64,000 nucleotides of DNA from Pseudoalteromonas phenolica (GCF_005876835.1 NZ_PPSW01000030.1:79947-143946); one strand, 5' to 3'. Shown: positions 8,143 to 17,243, counted from the stretch's first letter. Notes: generated from the letters alone by a model not told the origin. Numbers and translations are program-made.

Positions 8143-9264
8143 CTATAGGGAATGAGAGATTAAGATCCTGTCAACTAATTCTAGTGCGGTGGTGAAGTTA
8201 CTGAGATCAGCACGAACATCGCCATCTTTACCTGAATGGTGACCGTGACCGATAAGCTGCATTTGCTGTAGTTTATTTGGCTGGTCAAAATCGACGATGG
8301 CTTGATAAATTAGTGATGGCTGAGCTGTAAAACCATCTCCAGAATACACGGGATCGTCTGGGAATCGGTCACTACTGTAGTAAGTGTTGTAATCGAATGA
8401 ATGGTTTATCTCAAAACGTATACGGTATTGGCCAGTAAGAGAGGTCGGTAGCTGAATTGAGTAAATGAAATTGTCTGTCATAGTTGCACCACTAAAGCCG
8501 TCGACAACCAGTTTATTATCGGTTGGCAGGTAGAAGCCATTACTGGCTTGCACACCAAGTTGATGTAAAAACACAGGCAGCGATTCTGGGCGCATGCGGG
8601 TATCTTTTGATTTTGCATCTTCACCACCGGTTAATGCCTCTCTACCAATTGCATTTTCGCCGATCAGTAAATGCTCATTGAATACTTGTTCAGGGTCTAC
8701 TTTAGAAACTTTGTTGGTGAAATTATTGGTGGCGATTTTCTCTGTGACATAGAGCGGCTGAACAAACTCACCTTCCAAGGTTTCTAACCAAAATGCATAT
8801 TGTGGCCACATAAAGTAAGGGCCTTTTTTCAACTCTAAGGTAATCGTTTGTCCGCTGGCTTCTGCTGGGGTAATTACACGCTCGATATATTTTAGCTCTT
8901 TATCTTGGTCGGCTTTATCTGCGGCTTTTAGGGTTTGGCCCCAAGTGTAAACCTGCATTGCAGGTGGTAGAAAGAAAAATGGTGATGCCAACAAATAACC
9001 TATCAATAAAGCGGCCAGCGGCATAGCTAAGCTGACTTTGCCCATATGTTTCTTTAATGGGTTTAAATAGGCGAACAGGGGTTTTGAATTTTTAAACAAG
9101 TGCCATACGACGACCAAAATCATGGCCGCACCAATTAAAGTGTGAATAAGCGCAACGACAACATCATGTTGTTGGCTGTATAACAATACAGAGGTAACCA
9201 ACATAACAATGAAGGCTAAAAACAGTAGAGTGCCGATAAATACTCGGGCATTAAAAAATGACAT
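8143..9264 (-). CDS. Membrane protein with N-terminal DUF4405-like helices and periplasmic domain
   Basis: A 373-residue protein. Residues 1-95 form three hydrophobic helices (about 9-29, 37-55 and 77-100) with a His between them (VWHLFKN), similar to the small DUF4405/cytochrome b561-like membrane modules. The remaining 270 residues appear periplasmic. They include a beta-rich domain ending with GATMTDNFIYSIQLP, a YRIRFEINHSFDYNTYYS segment and a His-rich IGHGHHSGKDG motif near residue 338. Met, His and acidic residues suggest metal or cofactor handling, but no catalytic motif was recognised. The start is supported by AAGGAG 6 bases upstream. A CadC-like regulator gene lies just upstream on the same strand with a G/C-rich hairpin between them, and it may be the regulator. 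Confidence 0.8.
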   Translation of the reverse strand: MSFFNARVFIGTLLFLAFIVMLVTSVLLYSQQHDVVVALIHTLIGAAMILVVVWHLFKNSKPLFAYLNPLKKHMGKVSLAMPLAALLIGYLLASPFFFLPPAMQVYTWGQTLKAADKADQDKELKYIERVITPAEASGQTITLELKKGPYFMWPQYAFWLETLEGEFVQPLYVTEKIATNNFTNKVSKVDPEQVFNEHLLIGENAIGREALTGGEDAKSKDTRMRPESLPVFLHQLGVQASNGFYLPTDNKLVVDGFSGATMTDNFIYSIQLPTSLTGQYRIRFEINHSFDYNTYYSSDRFPDDPVYSGDGFTAQPSLIYQAIVDFDQPNKLQQMQLIGHGHHSGKDGDVRADLSNFTTALELVDRILISHSL

Positions 9265-9279
9265 AGTGACTCCTTTTGA

Positions 9280-9309
9280 ATTACCCCCTTATCGCTTAAG
9301 GGGGGTAAT
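9280..9309. repeat. C5/G6 hairpin in the leader of the membrane protein gene
   Basis: ATTACCCCCTTA pairs with TAAGGGGGGTAAT around a short loop, with one bulged G. On the minus strand it ends 4 bases before the AAGGAG ribosome-binding site of the gene starting at 9264 and 49 bases after the end of the regulator gene. It could be a terminator of the regulator gene, a translational control structure or a protein-binding dyad. Confidence 0.6.
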
Positions 9310-9358
9310 AAAAGCCACTAAAGCTTTCTAAAATTATCTAAGGTTATTGATTTTATTG

Positions 9359-10855
9359 TTAATAATTTAGAGTGTTTAAATATTTGAGCTGCTTTGTTAA
9401 CGCTCGACTTTTAGCTATTTGCTTGGCTGTGTTTAATGCGGTGTTGAACTCATCGAGTTTGTTTTGTTCCTTAGCAAGTAAAGCAAGACTGGCCCAAACA
9501 CTGCTTTCACCAACCGGGCAGCGTAAAACTTGGTGATGTTTTTTTGCTTCAAGGTAATACGTTTTAGCTAATTCGTATTCACCTTGGTGTTGTGCAATTC
9601 GTGCCAACAAATCTTTCGAATAGGCCATAAATAGCCAATCATTATTGCTTTGGGCTACTTGCAAAGCTTGCTCAACTCTTGGTTTAGCTAATTCGTCATC
9701 ACCCTCAATAATGGCGTGAATGGCATTGAGATAATGCAAGCGACTTAATTCATTTTTGTCATTAAGCTTTTGAGCGAGTGGAATAGCCAACATAAGGTGT
9801 TTTTTTACTGCAGGGTAATCTTTTAACTCAAAGAGTGTGTTGATTAAGAGCCGTTGGGCAGTCAGATTCTCAGGATCATGTGCAATAATACTCTCAAGCA
9901 AAGGTTTTGCTGCTAGGTGGTTGTCTTCAAGCTTTAGGTCAATGGCAACCCCCAACATCTCATGATTAAAATCGGCATGATAGTTGTTGGCTTGTAGGGA
10001 GCTTTCTTCGCCTAGTTGTTCTGCCAGTTTATCGCTAAATTCATCAATCACACCTTGAATGTTACGACCAAACAACACACCTTTTTGTTGAGTATTTCTA
10101 TAGTGCAGGATATAACTTAGTTGATAGTCGTGAGGTGAGCCAGACAGTTTTGAAGAGACAACCAATTCAGCACCAGATACGGTAAATATCTGTTTGATAT
10201 GCTCTGGTTGAACATTGTTCAAAGGCGCCCCTGCTCGCTCTAGCACTTCCAGCACATAATCGGTCTGTAATACACCATGCTCTTGATTATTGGGTAAACG
10301 CTGTATGACCTGGTCCATTAACCCTAAACGAATCCAGCTGTGATCGTTCCCTTCAATTTGATTGTGTGTTGGTAAGATAACAACAGAGCCTTGCACCTTG
10401 CTCTGTTCATTGGGTGTTTGATTTAATGAGGAGAGCGCAAAGAACAAAGAGGAAAGAAAAGCACATAAGGCAACCGTTAAGAAAACCACTTTTCTATTGG
10501 CTGAGGATTGCTTTGGGGCCTTTTTAGTCACAGCAGGTAGCCAAACATAGCCTTGTTTTGGAATGGTCTTAATTACATCTTCATTTTGAAAGAGCTGTCG
10601 AAGTTCATTGATTGACTGGAAAACAACTTGCTCAGCAACAACTGAGTCGCCCCATACCTCATCTAAAATAGTTTGCTTATTTACCGGTTGACCTGAATTA
10701 CGAATTAATAAAAGTAAAAGCTGACAAGTTTTAGGGCGTATTATCAACGTTTCACCTTTGCAGGTTTTAACGTTTAATGCTTTGCTGTCAATAATGTAGT
10801 TTGATGTTAGATACTGCACAATAAGCACTTTAAAGTGTATGGAGCTTGTTACCAT
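9359..10855 (-). CDS. CadC/ToxR-like membrane-anchored regulator with TPR domain
   Basis: A 498-residue protein with a ToxR/CadC layout. A cytoplasmic OmpR-type winged helix occupies about 18-108 (RPKTCQLLLLLIRNSGQPV, then VFQSINELRQLFQNEDVIKT and PKQGYVW, the typical wing). A basic linker leads to one transmembrane helix at about 124-144. The periplasmic domain resembles the CadC/TolB-N type near 155-280 and ends in TPR-like helical repeats at about 300-490 (AHDPENLTAQRLLINTLFEL; HQGEYELAKTYYLEA). Such proteins sense periplasmic conditions and bind DNA directly from the membrane. No Shine-Dalgarno is clear at the ATG, so a start within the first 20 codons remains possible. The likely target is the membrane protein gene just downstream. 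Confidence 0.87.
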   Translation of the reverse strand: MVTSSIHFKVLIVQYLTSNYIIDSKALNVKTCKGETLIIRPKTCQLLLLLIRNSGQPVNKQTILDEVWGDSVVAEQVVFQSINELRQLFQNEDVIKTIPKQGYVWLPAVTKKAPKQSSANRKVVFLTVALCAFLSSLFFALSSLNQTPNEQSKVQGSVVILPTHNQIEGNDHSWIRLGLMDQVIQRLPNNQEHGVLQTDYVLEVLERAGAPLNNVQPEHIKQIFTVSGAELVVSSKLSGSPHDYQLSYILHYRNTQQKGVLFGRNIQGVIDEFSDKLAEQLGEESSLQANNYHADFNHEMLGVAIDLKLEDNHLAAKPLLESIIAHDPENLTAQRLLINTLFELKDYPAVKKHLMLAIPLAQKLNDKNELSRLHYLNAIHAIIEGDDELAKPRVEQALQVAQSNNDWLFMAYSKDLLARIAQHQGEYELAKTYYLEAKKHHQVLRCPVGESSVWASLALLAKEQNKLDEFNTALNTAKQIAKSRALTKQLKYLNTLNY

Positions 10856-10874
10856 AATGGAACATGCGTTTTAA

Positions 10875-11530
10875 TCAAAGCGACAGTTGCAATAAAATTG
10901 AAGTTTGCGCTTTCTTTGGCATTTTCTCGACCACTAACATAAACGAGTTATCTATCATGCGCTCTATTTCGCCTTGTGGAATAGAGCTATCGAGTATAAT
11001 TGTGTTCCAAAGTCGTTTATTCATGTGATAGCCGGGGATCACGGCATCGAAAATATCCCTCAAAATGTGTGCTTCATCAGGATCGCACTCAAGGGCGTGT
11101 TTACCTTTGCTGTGTGTTTTTGCAGCAGTGAGTTGGGTATTTAGGCAAGGCAGAGGCTGCGTAGCATAGTTATTCTATGTAAGTCAGCCGATAACGCCGA
11201 ATAAATATCCAACTCGCGCTGCTCGAAGAGTTCAACCAAAGGCTTCCACTACTTTGTCATTCGCCACTTACATAACCCATTATGCTGCGCAGCTCATTTC
11301 GCGTATTGAAAGCCTTTGATTTGAACAAAATTCATACCTCAAAGGTAAACACGCCCTAAATTCATCCACCAATGTGGGGTTTCTTCAGTGCCTTTGCCCA
11401 TTTTTCCCAGCGCCAAAGTTGCGAACATTTTTCCTTTCACTTTATAAACATCGACTCCCTCACCGAAAGGCTGGCTAACGGTAGTCTCGGGCTTTGAGAT
11501 TAAATATGCATGTGCTTTAAAGTGATCCAT
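10875..11530 (-). pseudogene. YjbR/MmcQ family gene split by a miniature inverted-repeat element
   Basis: Two fragments belong to one MmcQ/YjbR gene (the CyaY-like DNA-binding fold family, usually about 115-120 residues). The N-terminal part reads from the ATG at 11530 (MDHFKAHAYLISKPETTVSQ ... TPHWWMNL) and stops being family-like at about 11358. The C-terminal part resumes at about 11091 on the minus strand with ECDPDEAHILRDIFDAVIPG and ends at 10875 (RMIDNSFMLVVEKMPKKAQ). The sequence between them is a 266-bp element with perfect 18-base terminal repeats. Joining the flanks exactly at the element's ends restores the frame across M-N-(F/L)-E-C-D. The gene was therefore intact until the insertion and is now split, with the N-terminal open frame ending just inside the element. 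Confidence 0.88.
11092..11357. mobile_element. 266-bp miniature inverted-repeat transposable element (MITE-like)
   Basis: The element begins AGGGCGTGTTTACCTTTG (11092-11109) and ends with the exact reverse complement (11340-11357), giving perfect 18-base terminal inverted repeats. Inside are two further imperfect inverted pairs: 11157-11184 with 11267-11293 (GCTGCG...ATGTAAG), and 11230-11245 with 11309-11326 (GTTCAA...AAAGGCTT). The element is therefore close to a long folded palindrome. It has no coding capacity and would need a transposase supplied elsewhere. No clear target-site duplication is seen; joining the flanks without one restores the host frame. The parent insertion-sequence family was not identified. 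Confidence 0.85.
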
Positions 11531-11588
11531 CGTCTAGTGTTAACCCTTTAATAGTATTAAATCAAAGCTCAGTCGTTTAGACATTAAT

Positions 11589-11618
11589 TTGACATAACTG
11601 GTTGTAGGTTAATAGATA
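11589..11618 (+). promoter_or_regulatory. Possible promoter of the RND efflux operon
   Basis: A perfect TTGACA is followed after 18 bases by TAGATA (or GATAAT at longer spacing), about 85 bases before the preferred ATG of the adaptor gene. Confidence 0.5.
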
Positions 11619-11703
11619 ATAAATAGAGTCTTATCGCAAAATTGCTGAGTATTGGATAAGAATGAATTACATTACTGCTAATAATTATCATTTGAGGTTT
11701 GCT

Positions 11704-12783
11704 ATGCGTTGTGTGCAGTTGTCGGTGCTTTGGTTTGTAACCATGGTGGCAGTCGGTTTTTATAGTGATTCAGTAAAAGCTGAGTCTATTGAAGTAGATG
11801 TGGTTTATCCCGAGCGAGCAGTAGATGCTGGGTTAACATTTACAGGGTCGGTCAGTGCAGTGCATAATGCGCAATTGGCGAGTCAACAATCAGGTGTTGT
11901 GGCTAGCATTCATGTTGAAGCGGGTGATGTGGTCACACAAGGTCAACTGCTACTTTCATTAGATGATACCTTGGCGCAGTTGCAATTTGAGCAAGCCAGT
12001 GCCGAGCTTAATATTGCTGAGGTGGCATTAAAAGAAGCACAGCGTTTACATCAGGAGTTAAAAGCATTATCGAAGCGCCAATTAGTTGCACAAACTTTAC
12101 TGGCTGAGCGCCAAGCTAATATCAGTAAAGCACACGCCGAGCTAAAAAATGCCAAAGCCAAGCTTGCACTACAACAAGAGTTATTAACTCGTCACCATAT
12201 CAAAGCGCCATTTGCGGGTGTGGTGACCGATCGCATGGTGGATGTGGGTGAATGGATTGGCACGCAAGACAAAGTATTTAGCCTCATCTCAAGTGATAAA
12301 TTACGTATTGAGCTTGCCGCGCCTCAGCAATATTTTGCTGAGTTTTCACAAGCAAGCACAATCCAAGTAAATATCCACAGTCAGCAAAATAAAAACGCAG
12401 TCATTAATAGCCAAGTTGAGCGTGTTATTGCCTCAGTAAACAAGGCAAATCGTACTTTTAAGGTATTTGTGACGGTGCCTGAAAACAGTGGTCTTGTAAT
12501 GGGCAGCTCGGCTCAAGTGACCATTCAATTACCCGCTGCTGAAAATGCGCAGGTGTGGTTACCTAAGTCAGCTTTAAAGCGCCACCCTGATGGTGGTTAT
12601 AGTATTTTTGCAATCAATAACAATACTGCTGAGCGCGTATTTGTTGAAGTGACGCAGCAGCACGCTGAACGAGTGGCAGTAAAAGGGGCATCAGCCTCAC
12701 AGCAATATATCAAAGCCGGGGTAGAGTTATTGCAAAGCGGTGCAAAAGTGTCGGTGAAAAGCGTTGCAGGTAACGCCCTATGA
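11704..12783 (+). CDS. RND efflux periplasmic adaptor (membrane fusion protein)
   Basis: An HlyD/AcrA-type adaptor that links an inner-membrane RND pump to an outer-membrane channel. The ATG at 11704 is preferred over one 14 codons upstream (11662): it has GAGG at the right distance and makes the protein open with a normal signal peptide (MRCVQLSVLWF...SVKA). The biotinyl-lipoyl half-motifs are visible: QSGVVASIHVEAGDVVTQGQ near residue 60 and HHIKAPFAGVVTDRMVDVGE near 165. A coiled-coil hairpin lies between them (FEQASAELNIAEVALKEAQR ... KAHAELKNAKAKLALQQEL), then the beta-barrel and membrane-proximal domains. Its stop overlaps the pump gene start by 4 bases. No outer-membrane channel gene is adjacent. 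Confidence 0.92.
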   Translation: MRCVQLSVLWFVTMVAVGFYSDSVKAESIEVDVVYPERAVDAGLTFTGSVSAVHNAQLASQQSGVVASIHVEAGDVVTQGQLLLSLDDTLAQLQFEQASAELNIAEVALKEAQRLHQELKALSKRQLVAQTLLAERQANISKAHAELKNAKAKLALQQELLTRHHIKAPFAGVVTDRMVDVGEWIGTQDKVFSLISSDKLRIELAAPQQYFAEFSQASTIQVNIHSQQNKNAVINSQVERVIASVNKANRTFKVFVTVPENSGLVMGSSAQVTIQLPAAENAQVWLPKSALKRHPDGGYSIFAINNNTAERVFVEVTQQHAERVAVKGASASQQYIKAGVELLQSGAKVSVKSVAGNAL

Positions 12784-15700
12784 TTGAAGGTGCAGTCAAA
12801 CGCGGGGTACTTGTCACCGTAGTTGTATTAATTAGCTGTATTCTGGGGTTGGTGGGCGCGTTAAATATTCCCGTGCAGATGATCCCTGATTTAGAAGTGC
12901 GTACTATTACTGTGCAAACAGGCTGGGCGGGCGCAACCCCTCAAGATGTTGAGAAAGAAATCTTAATTGAGCAAGAGCGCTATCTAAGAAGCTTACCAAA
13001 TTTAAAACGTATGGTGTCTTATGCGCGAATGGGCAGTGCTGAAATTGAGCTGGAATTTCCGTTTGGGGTTGATGCCAATGATGCGCTTATTCGGGTAAAC
13101 AATGCTTTAAGTCAGATGCCCAGTTACCCCGAAAATGTTGACCAACCAAGGTTATTTTCGAGTTCTTTCTCGGGCAATGCGTTTATGTATTTTGTACTCA
13201 AGCCATTGCCGGGCAATCCGCTTAATCTGGATGTCGACTTATTAAGAGACTTTGCTGAAGACTTTATTCGACCGCGCATGGAAAGCGTTTCTGGTGTGTC
13301 TGAAGTGAGAGTGGGCGGTGGTGCACAAAGACAAATTCAAATAAAGGTCGATGCTGAGCAACTTGCTCAACGTGGTATCAGTTTAAGTGAACTTCGTAAT
13401 GCCATTCGTAATCGTAACCGAGATGCCTCAGCAGGTGATATTGAAAGTGGCACTAGCCGATATTTATTGCGCGTAGTTGGGCGCTTTGAGCAACTTACAG
13501 AACTTGAAAACCTGATTATTCGCAGTGAAAACAACGCCAATATTTACCTCAAAGATGTGGCAACGGTAACTCTAGATCACTTTGAAACACGGAGTCTGTC
13601 TTATAATGTGGGTGAGCGTACACTCAGCTTGTCGGTGCGCCGTGAAAGTGGTTCCAATGTATTGGCGATTAAAGACGACATGCTGCCAATCGTTGAAGAA
13701 TTAAATCAGCAGTTACTTAAACAAAACGGCTTGAGCCTGACGCTCATGAGTGATGACGTGCAGTATGTCCGAAGCTCTCTTGAGAACGTATGGTTCAACC
13801 TTATTCTCGGTGGCTTGCTGGCAACCTTAGTCATGTATTTCTTCTTGCGTTCGGGACGCGCTACCTTAATTGGTGTGTTGGGTATTCCGATTTGTACCAT
13901 TGCTGCGTTTTTAGCTTTAATGAGTTTTGGTCGCACCATTAATGTGATCTCTTTAGCGGGTGTGGCCTTTGCCATTGGTATGACGGTCGATAACACCATC
14001 GTCGTGCTTGAATCGATATTCCAAGCCAAAAAACAAGGCCAAGGAAAGCGCCAAGCCGCCATTAGCGGTGTAAAAGAAGTATGGCCCGCAGTATTGGCCT
14101 CGACTGCGACAACCGTACTGGTATTTGCGCCAATCTTATTTGTGCAACAAGAAGCCGGGCAGCTGTATTCAGACATTGCCATTGCGATTTGTGGGGCAAT
14201 TATCGCCTCCATGCTGGTGGCCATTTTTGTGGTTCCGGTGGCTCTTGCGCGTCTTGATAAGAATGAAGTCACCAGTGAAAGTAATAAGCAAAGCAAGGTT
14301 TACGGTCAAGTTTGGCTAAAATGTGCGAGATTCTTTACTCAATCAAAACAACGAGCGCGCATTGCCTCTGCGTCATTCATTGTGGTGATTTTAGGAGCTG
14401 CTTATACCTTGATGCCAGCAGCTGAATATCTACCTGAAGGGGAAGAGCCGAAAGCCTTCTCTATGATGATAGCCCCACCCAATTACAACCTTTCTGAAAT
14501 GGAGCGCATTGGCAGTGAGCTAAGAACCTATTTTGCTGATTACGTAAAGGCAGATGGTGCCGCTTTTGCTAATGGTGAAACAGATATGCCACCACTTGCT
14601 TACTATTCGATGTCGGTATCAATTGGTCGCATTTGGTTTTTAAGTGCGCCAGTCGATCCTGCTCATATCAATGAAATGATGGATGCCATCACCACTAAGT
14701 TTAGAAGCTATGAAGGCATGCGGGCATTCTCGGCGCGCGGTTCGATTATTTCTAGTAATGATGGTGGTACGCGTGCCGTCGCGGTAGACATTGCAGGTAA
14801 TGACATTGAAGATTTGTATCGCGCTGCAGAAGCTGTCTATGAGCAAGCAAATCAAGTGTTTGATAACCCACAGATCAATTCTAACCCGGGCTCGTTAACC
14901 CTTGATCAACCATTGATAGAAATACAGCCTCGCTGGCACCGTTTGGCGGAGCTTGGGATCAGTAGCCGAGATTTCGGTTATGCCGTAGCAGCCATGAGTG
15001 ATGGTGCATTTGTTGATGAGTTTATTTTAAACGACGACAAAGTGGATATTTTCTTATTCAGTGGCGCAGGTGCTAAACAAACACTAGAGCAGCTTGAAAG
15101 CATGCCAATTGTGACGCCACAAGATGAAGTTTTACCGCTGAATGCACTGGCTGACTTGGTTGAAAGCAAAAACAGTAACTCTGTAAGGCGTGTTGACGGT
15201 AACCGAACTGTGACGGTTTACATTATTCCGCCTAGAGAAGTTGCTTTAGAAGTCGCAGAAGAAAAGGTACGCACCGAGCTACTGCCAACACTTTGGCAGC
15301 AGGGCAAAATAGCTCAAGGCATTAAAGTAAGTATTAGCGGTGCAGCCGATCAGCTCGAAGCAACCAAAGCATCTTTATCTGGCAACTTTATGATTGCATT
15401 GGTGCTGAGCTATTTACTCTTAGTGGCTATTTTCACCCATTGGCGTTATCCGCTATTCATTTTAGCGACTGTGCCGCTAGGTATGGCGGGTGGTTTACTG
15501 GGTCTTGTGATGGTGAATGGCTTAAACTCAGGGCTTGCGAGTTTAGGTATGCAAGCCTTTCATCAACCGTTTGATATGATCACCATGTTAGGCTTCTTAA
15601 TTTTGCTTGGAACCGTGGTGAACAACCCGATTTTAATTGTCGACCAAACGCGTCGTTTTATTGTCGATAATGGCCTACCTGTGGTTGATGCAGTTAGAAA

Positions 15701-15926
15701 AGCAGTCGAAAAGCGTATTAAGCCCATCTTAATGTCTACGGCGACCACTATCTTTGGCTTAGCGCCTTTGGTGTTGATCCCGGGTGAAGGTACTGAGCTA
15801 TATCGTGGTGTGGGTATCATAGTATTAAGCGGTATTTTGGTGTCGACCTTACTCAGCATTAGCTTTTTACCGGCATTTTTAGTCGCTATTCTTGATAACA
15901 AGAGTAATGATAAACAAGAAAGTTAA
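12780..15926 (+). CDS. RND efflux transporter permease subunit
   Basis: A 1048-residue resistance-nodulation-division pump of the AcrB superfamily, working as an inner-membrane trimer driven by protons. It has the expected duplicated layout: helix 1 about 8-28, a large periplasmic loop about 30-330, six helices about 335-490 and again helix 7 about 525, periplasmic loop, and helices about 860-1035. The N-terminal GALNIPVQMIPDLEVRTITV and GWAGATPQDVEKE are family signatures. In helix 4 the proton-relay motif reads GMTVDNTIVVLES, with a single Asp followed by Asn instead of the Asp-Asp of AcrB. This is seen in some RND subfamilies, so drug specificity should not be assumed from AcrB. It is translationally coupled to the adaptor gene and ends at a strong terminator. 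Confidence 0.94.
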   Translation: MIEGAVKRGVLVTVVVLISCILGLVGALNIPVQMIPDLEVRTITVQTGWAGATPQDVEKEILIEQERYLRSLPNLKRMVSYARMGSAEIELEFPFGVDANDALIRVNNALSQMPSYPENVDQPRLFSSSFSGNAFMYFVLKPLPGNPLNLDVDLLRDFAEDFIRPRMESVSGVSEVRVGGGAQRQIQIKVDAEQLAQRGISLSELRNAIRNRNRDASAGDIESGTSRYLLRVVGRFEQLTELENLIIRSENNANIYLKDVATVTLDHFETRSLSYNVGERTLSLSVRRESGSNVLAIKDDMLPIVEELNQQLLKQNGLSLTLMSDDVQYVRSSLENVWFNLILGGLLATLVMYFFLRSGRATLIGVLGIPICTIAAFLALMSFGRTINVISLAGVAFAIGMTVDNTIVVLESIFQAKKQGQGKRQAAISGVKEVWPAVLASTATTVLVFAPILFVQQEAGQLYSDIAIAICGAIIASMLVAIFVVPVALARLDKNEVTSESNKQSKVYGQVWLKCARFFTQSKQRARIASASFIVVILGAAYTLMPAAEYLPEGEEPKAFSMMIAPPNYNLSEMERIGSELRTYFADYVKADGAAFANGETDMPPLAYYSMSVSIGRIWFLSAPVDPAHINEMMDAITTKFRSYEGMRAFSARGSIISSNDGGTRAVAVDIAGNDIEDLYRAAEAVYEQANQVFDNPQINSNPGSLTLDQPLIEIQPRWHRLAELGISSRDFGYAVAAMSDGAFVDEFILNDDKVDIFLFSGAGAKQTLEQLESMPIVTPQDEVLPLNALADLVESKNSNSVRRVDGNRTVTVYIIPPREVALEVAEEKVRTELLPTLWQQGKIAQGIKVSISGAADQLEATKASLSGNFMIALVLSYLLLVAIFTHWRYPLFILATVPLGMAGGLLGLVMVNGLNSGLASLGMQAFHQPFDMITMLGFLILLGTVVNNPILIVDQTRRFIVDNGLPVVDAVRKAVEKRIKPILMSTATTIFGLAPLVLIPGEGTELYRGVGIIVLSGILVSTLLSISFLPAFLVAILDNKSNDKQES

Positions 15927-15950
15927 AAGGCATATATAGAAAAGTTAGAA

Positions 15951-15984
15951 AACGCCCGGATCATTAAGATTCGGGCGTTTTTTT
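15951..15984 (+). terminator. Rho-independent terminator of the RND operon
   Basis: Stem CGCCCGGAT pairs with ATTCGGGCG (one G-U pair) around a 7-base loop, followed by a run of seven T. It lies about 27 bases after the pump stop codon. Confidence 0.9.
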
Positions 15985-16082
15985 GTTTCTATATCTTTGA
16001 CAAATCTTTACAACTTAGCTGTGCCATTTTAGGCGCTAAGCGATATGATGGTACTAGGTATATCTAATTTGTAAGGGAAAAC

Positions 16083-17243
16083 ATGCGAATTCAATCTATT
16101 GATGTTTTACGTGGCATTGCCATATTAGGCATATTGCTTATGAATATTTACTTTCATGGCATTATGAGTATGGGCTATGTGCCTTTTGACATCACACCTC
16201 AAAGCGACATTTGGGTCGATACCTTCAATGCTATTTTTGCTGATGGACGCTTTAGAACACTGTTCTGTATCTTATTTGGTGCAGGTCTCGCCATTCAAAT
16301 GAAAAGCTGTGAAAAGAAAGGGTTTAATTATCAAGATTTCTTAAAGTCTCGTCTTAATTGGCTGATGATTTTCGGCATTATTCACGGCGTATTTATTTTT
16401 GGTGGTGACATTTTATTTCTGTATGCAGTGTGTGCATTGTTTATCATTAAAAAGCTCACATTACCTACCCGTGATCTGTTTCGTAAAGCTAAGAAGTGGT
16501 TGATTATCGGGACCGTTATAAATGTACTATTTAGTATATTGGCCTCTTTAGCCGCAGGTTTAGGTTTAGAGCCTGAGATGGTGCGTGGTTCTGAGGCGTT
16601 CTTGGAAGAATATAACAGCTGGATGGGTAATTATGGTTATCAAGTGACAATACAAGCCATATTTGCAGCATTCTTAGTGATTAGCTCTCCATTATGGGTG
16701 TTTTGGCAAGTCGCTGGTTTAATGCTTTTGGGTATTTATTTCTATCGCAGCGGCTTTTTCAAGCGAGGTTTAACAGCAAGACAATTTAAAACCTTTGCAT
16801 TGGCTGCAGCTGCTTTAACTGGTTTAGATATTTTTATGCGTTTGAGCTACTTTAGTGTAGGCAGTGAAGTGAGCTCTTTGCTGGCGAGCATCTCAGCTAT
16901 TTTTATGTCAATTCTTTATATTCATGGTGTGATCTACTTACTTAAAAACAACCACCGTTGGATAGAAGTCTTCAAAGCGCCAGGGCGTATGGCGTTTACG
17001 CTTTACATTATGCAATCGGTCGTTTTAGCAATTCTACTTCGTTGGGTTTTCCCTGAGGTTCACTTAACTGCGTCGATGACCGATTATTTAGCAATGGCTG
17101 TGGGAATGATCCTTTTCCAGCTTGCTTTTGCCAATTGGTATCTTCGCCAATTCAAGCAAGGCCCGCTTGAAGCCTTATGGCGAAAAGCGTATTTGGCAAG
17201 CTTCGCAAAGAAGCAGGCTAAGCGAGCTGAGGTATTAGCATAG
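16083..17243 (+). CDS. DUF418 domain-containing membrane protein
   Basis: A 386-residue polytopic membrane protein of the DUF418/YeiB type. The N-terminal RIQSIDVLRGIAILGILLMN is the hallmark of this group and of related acyltransferase-like membrane proteins. GRFRTLFCILFGAGLAIQM and LNWLMIFGIIHGVFIFGGDI follow, and the C-terminal DUF418 signature is FKAPGRMAFTLYIMQSVV near residue 300. About nine hydrophobic helices are apparent. The function of the family is unknown; acyl transfer at the membrane has been suggested from remote similarity. It is flanked by an upstream terminator and has its own leader, so it is probably monocistronic. Confidence 0.9.
   Translation: MRIQSIDVLRGIAILGILLMNIYFHGIMSMGYVPFDITPQSDIWVDTFNAIFADGRFRTLFCILFGAGLAIQMKSCEKKGFNYQDFLKSRLNWLMIFGIIHGVFIFGGDILFLYAVCALFIIKKLTLPTRDLFRKAKKWLIIGTVINVLFSILASLAAGLGLEPEMVRGSEAFLEEYNSWMGNYGYQVTIQAIFAAFLVISSPLWVFWQVAGLMLLGIYFYRSGFFKRGLTARQFKTFALAAAALTGLDIFMRLSYFSVGSEVSSLLASISAIFMSILYIHGVIYLLKNNHRWIEVFKAPGRMAFTLYIMQSVVLAILLRWVFPEVHLTASMTDYLAMAVGMILFQLAFANWYLRQFKQGPLEALWRKAYLASFAKKQAKRAEVLA

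Noticed and set aside
11662..11704. Upstream ATG for the RND adaptor at 11662
   Set aside because: It would put 14 polar residues before the signal peptide and has a weaker ribosome-binding site than the ATG at 11704.
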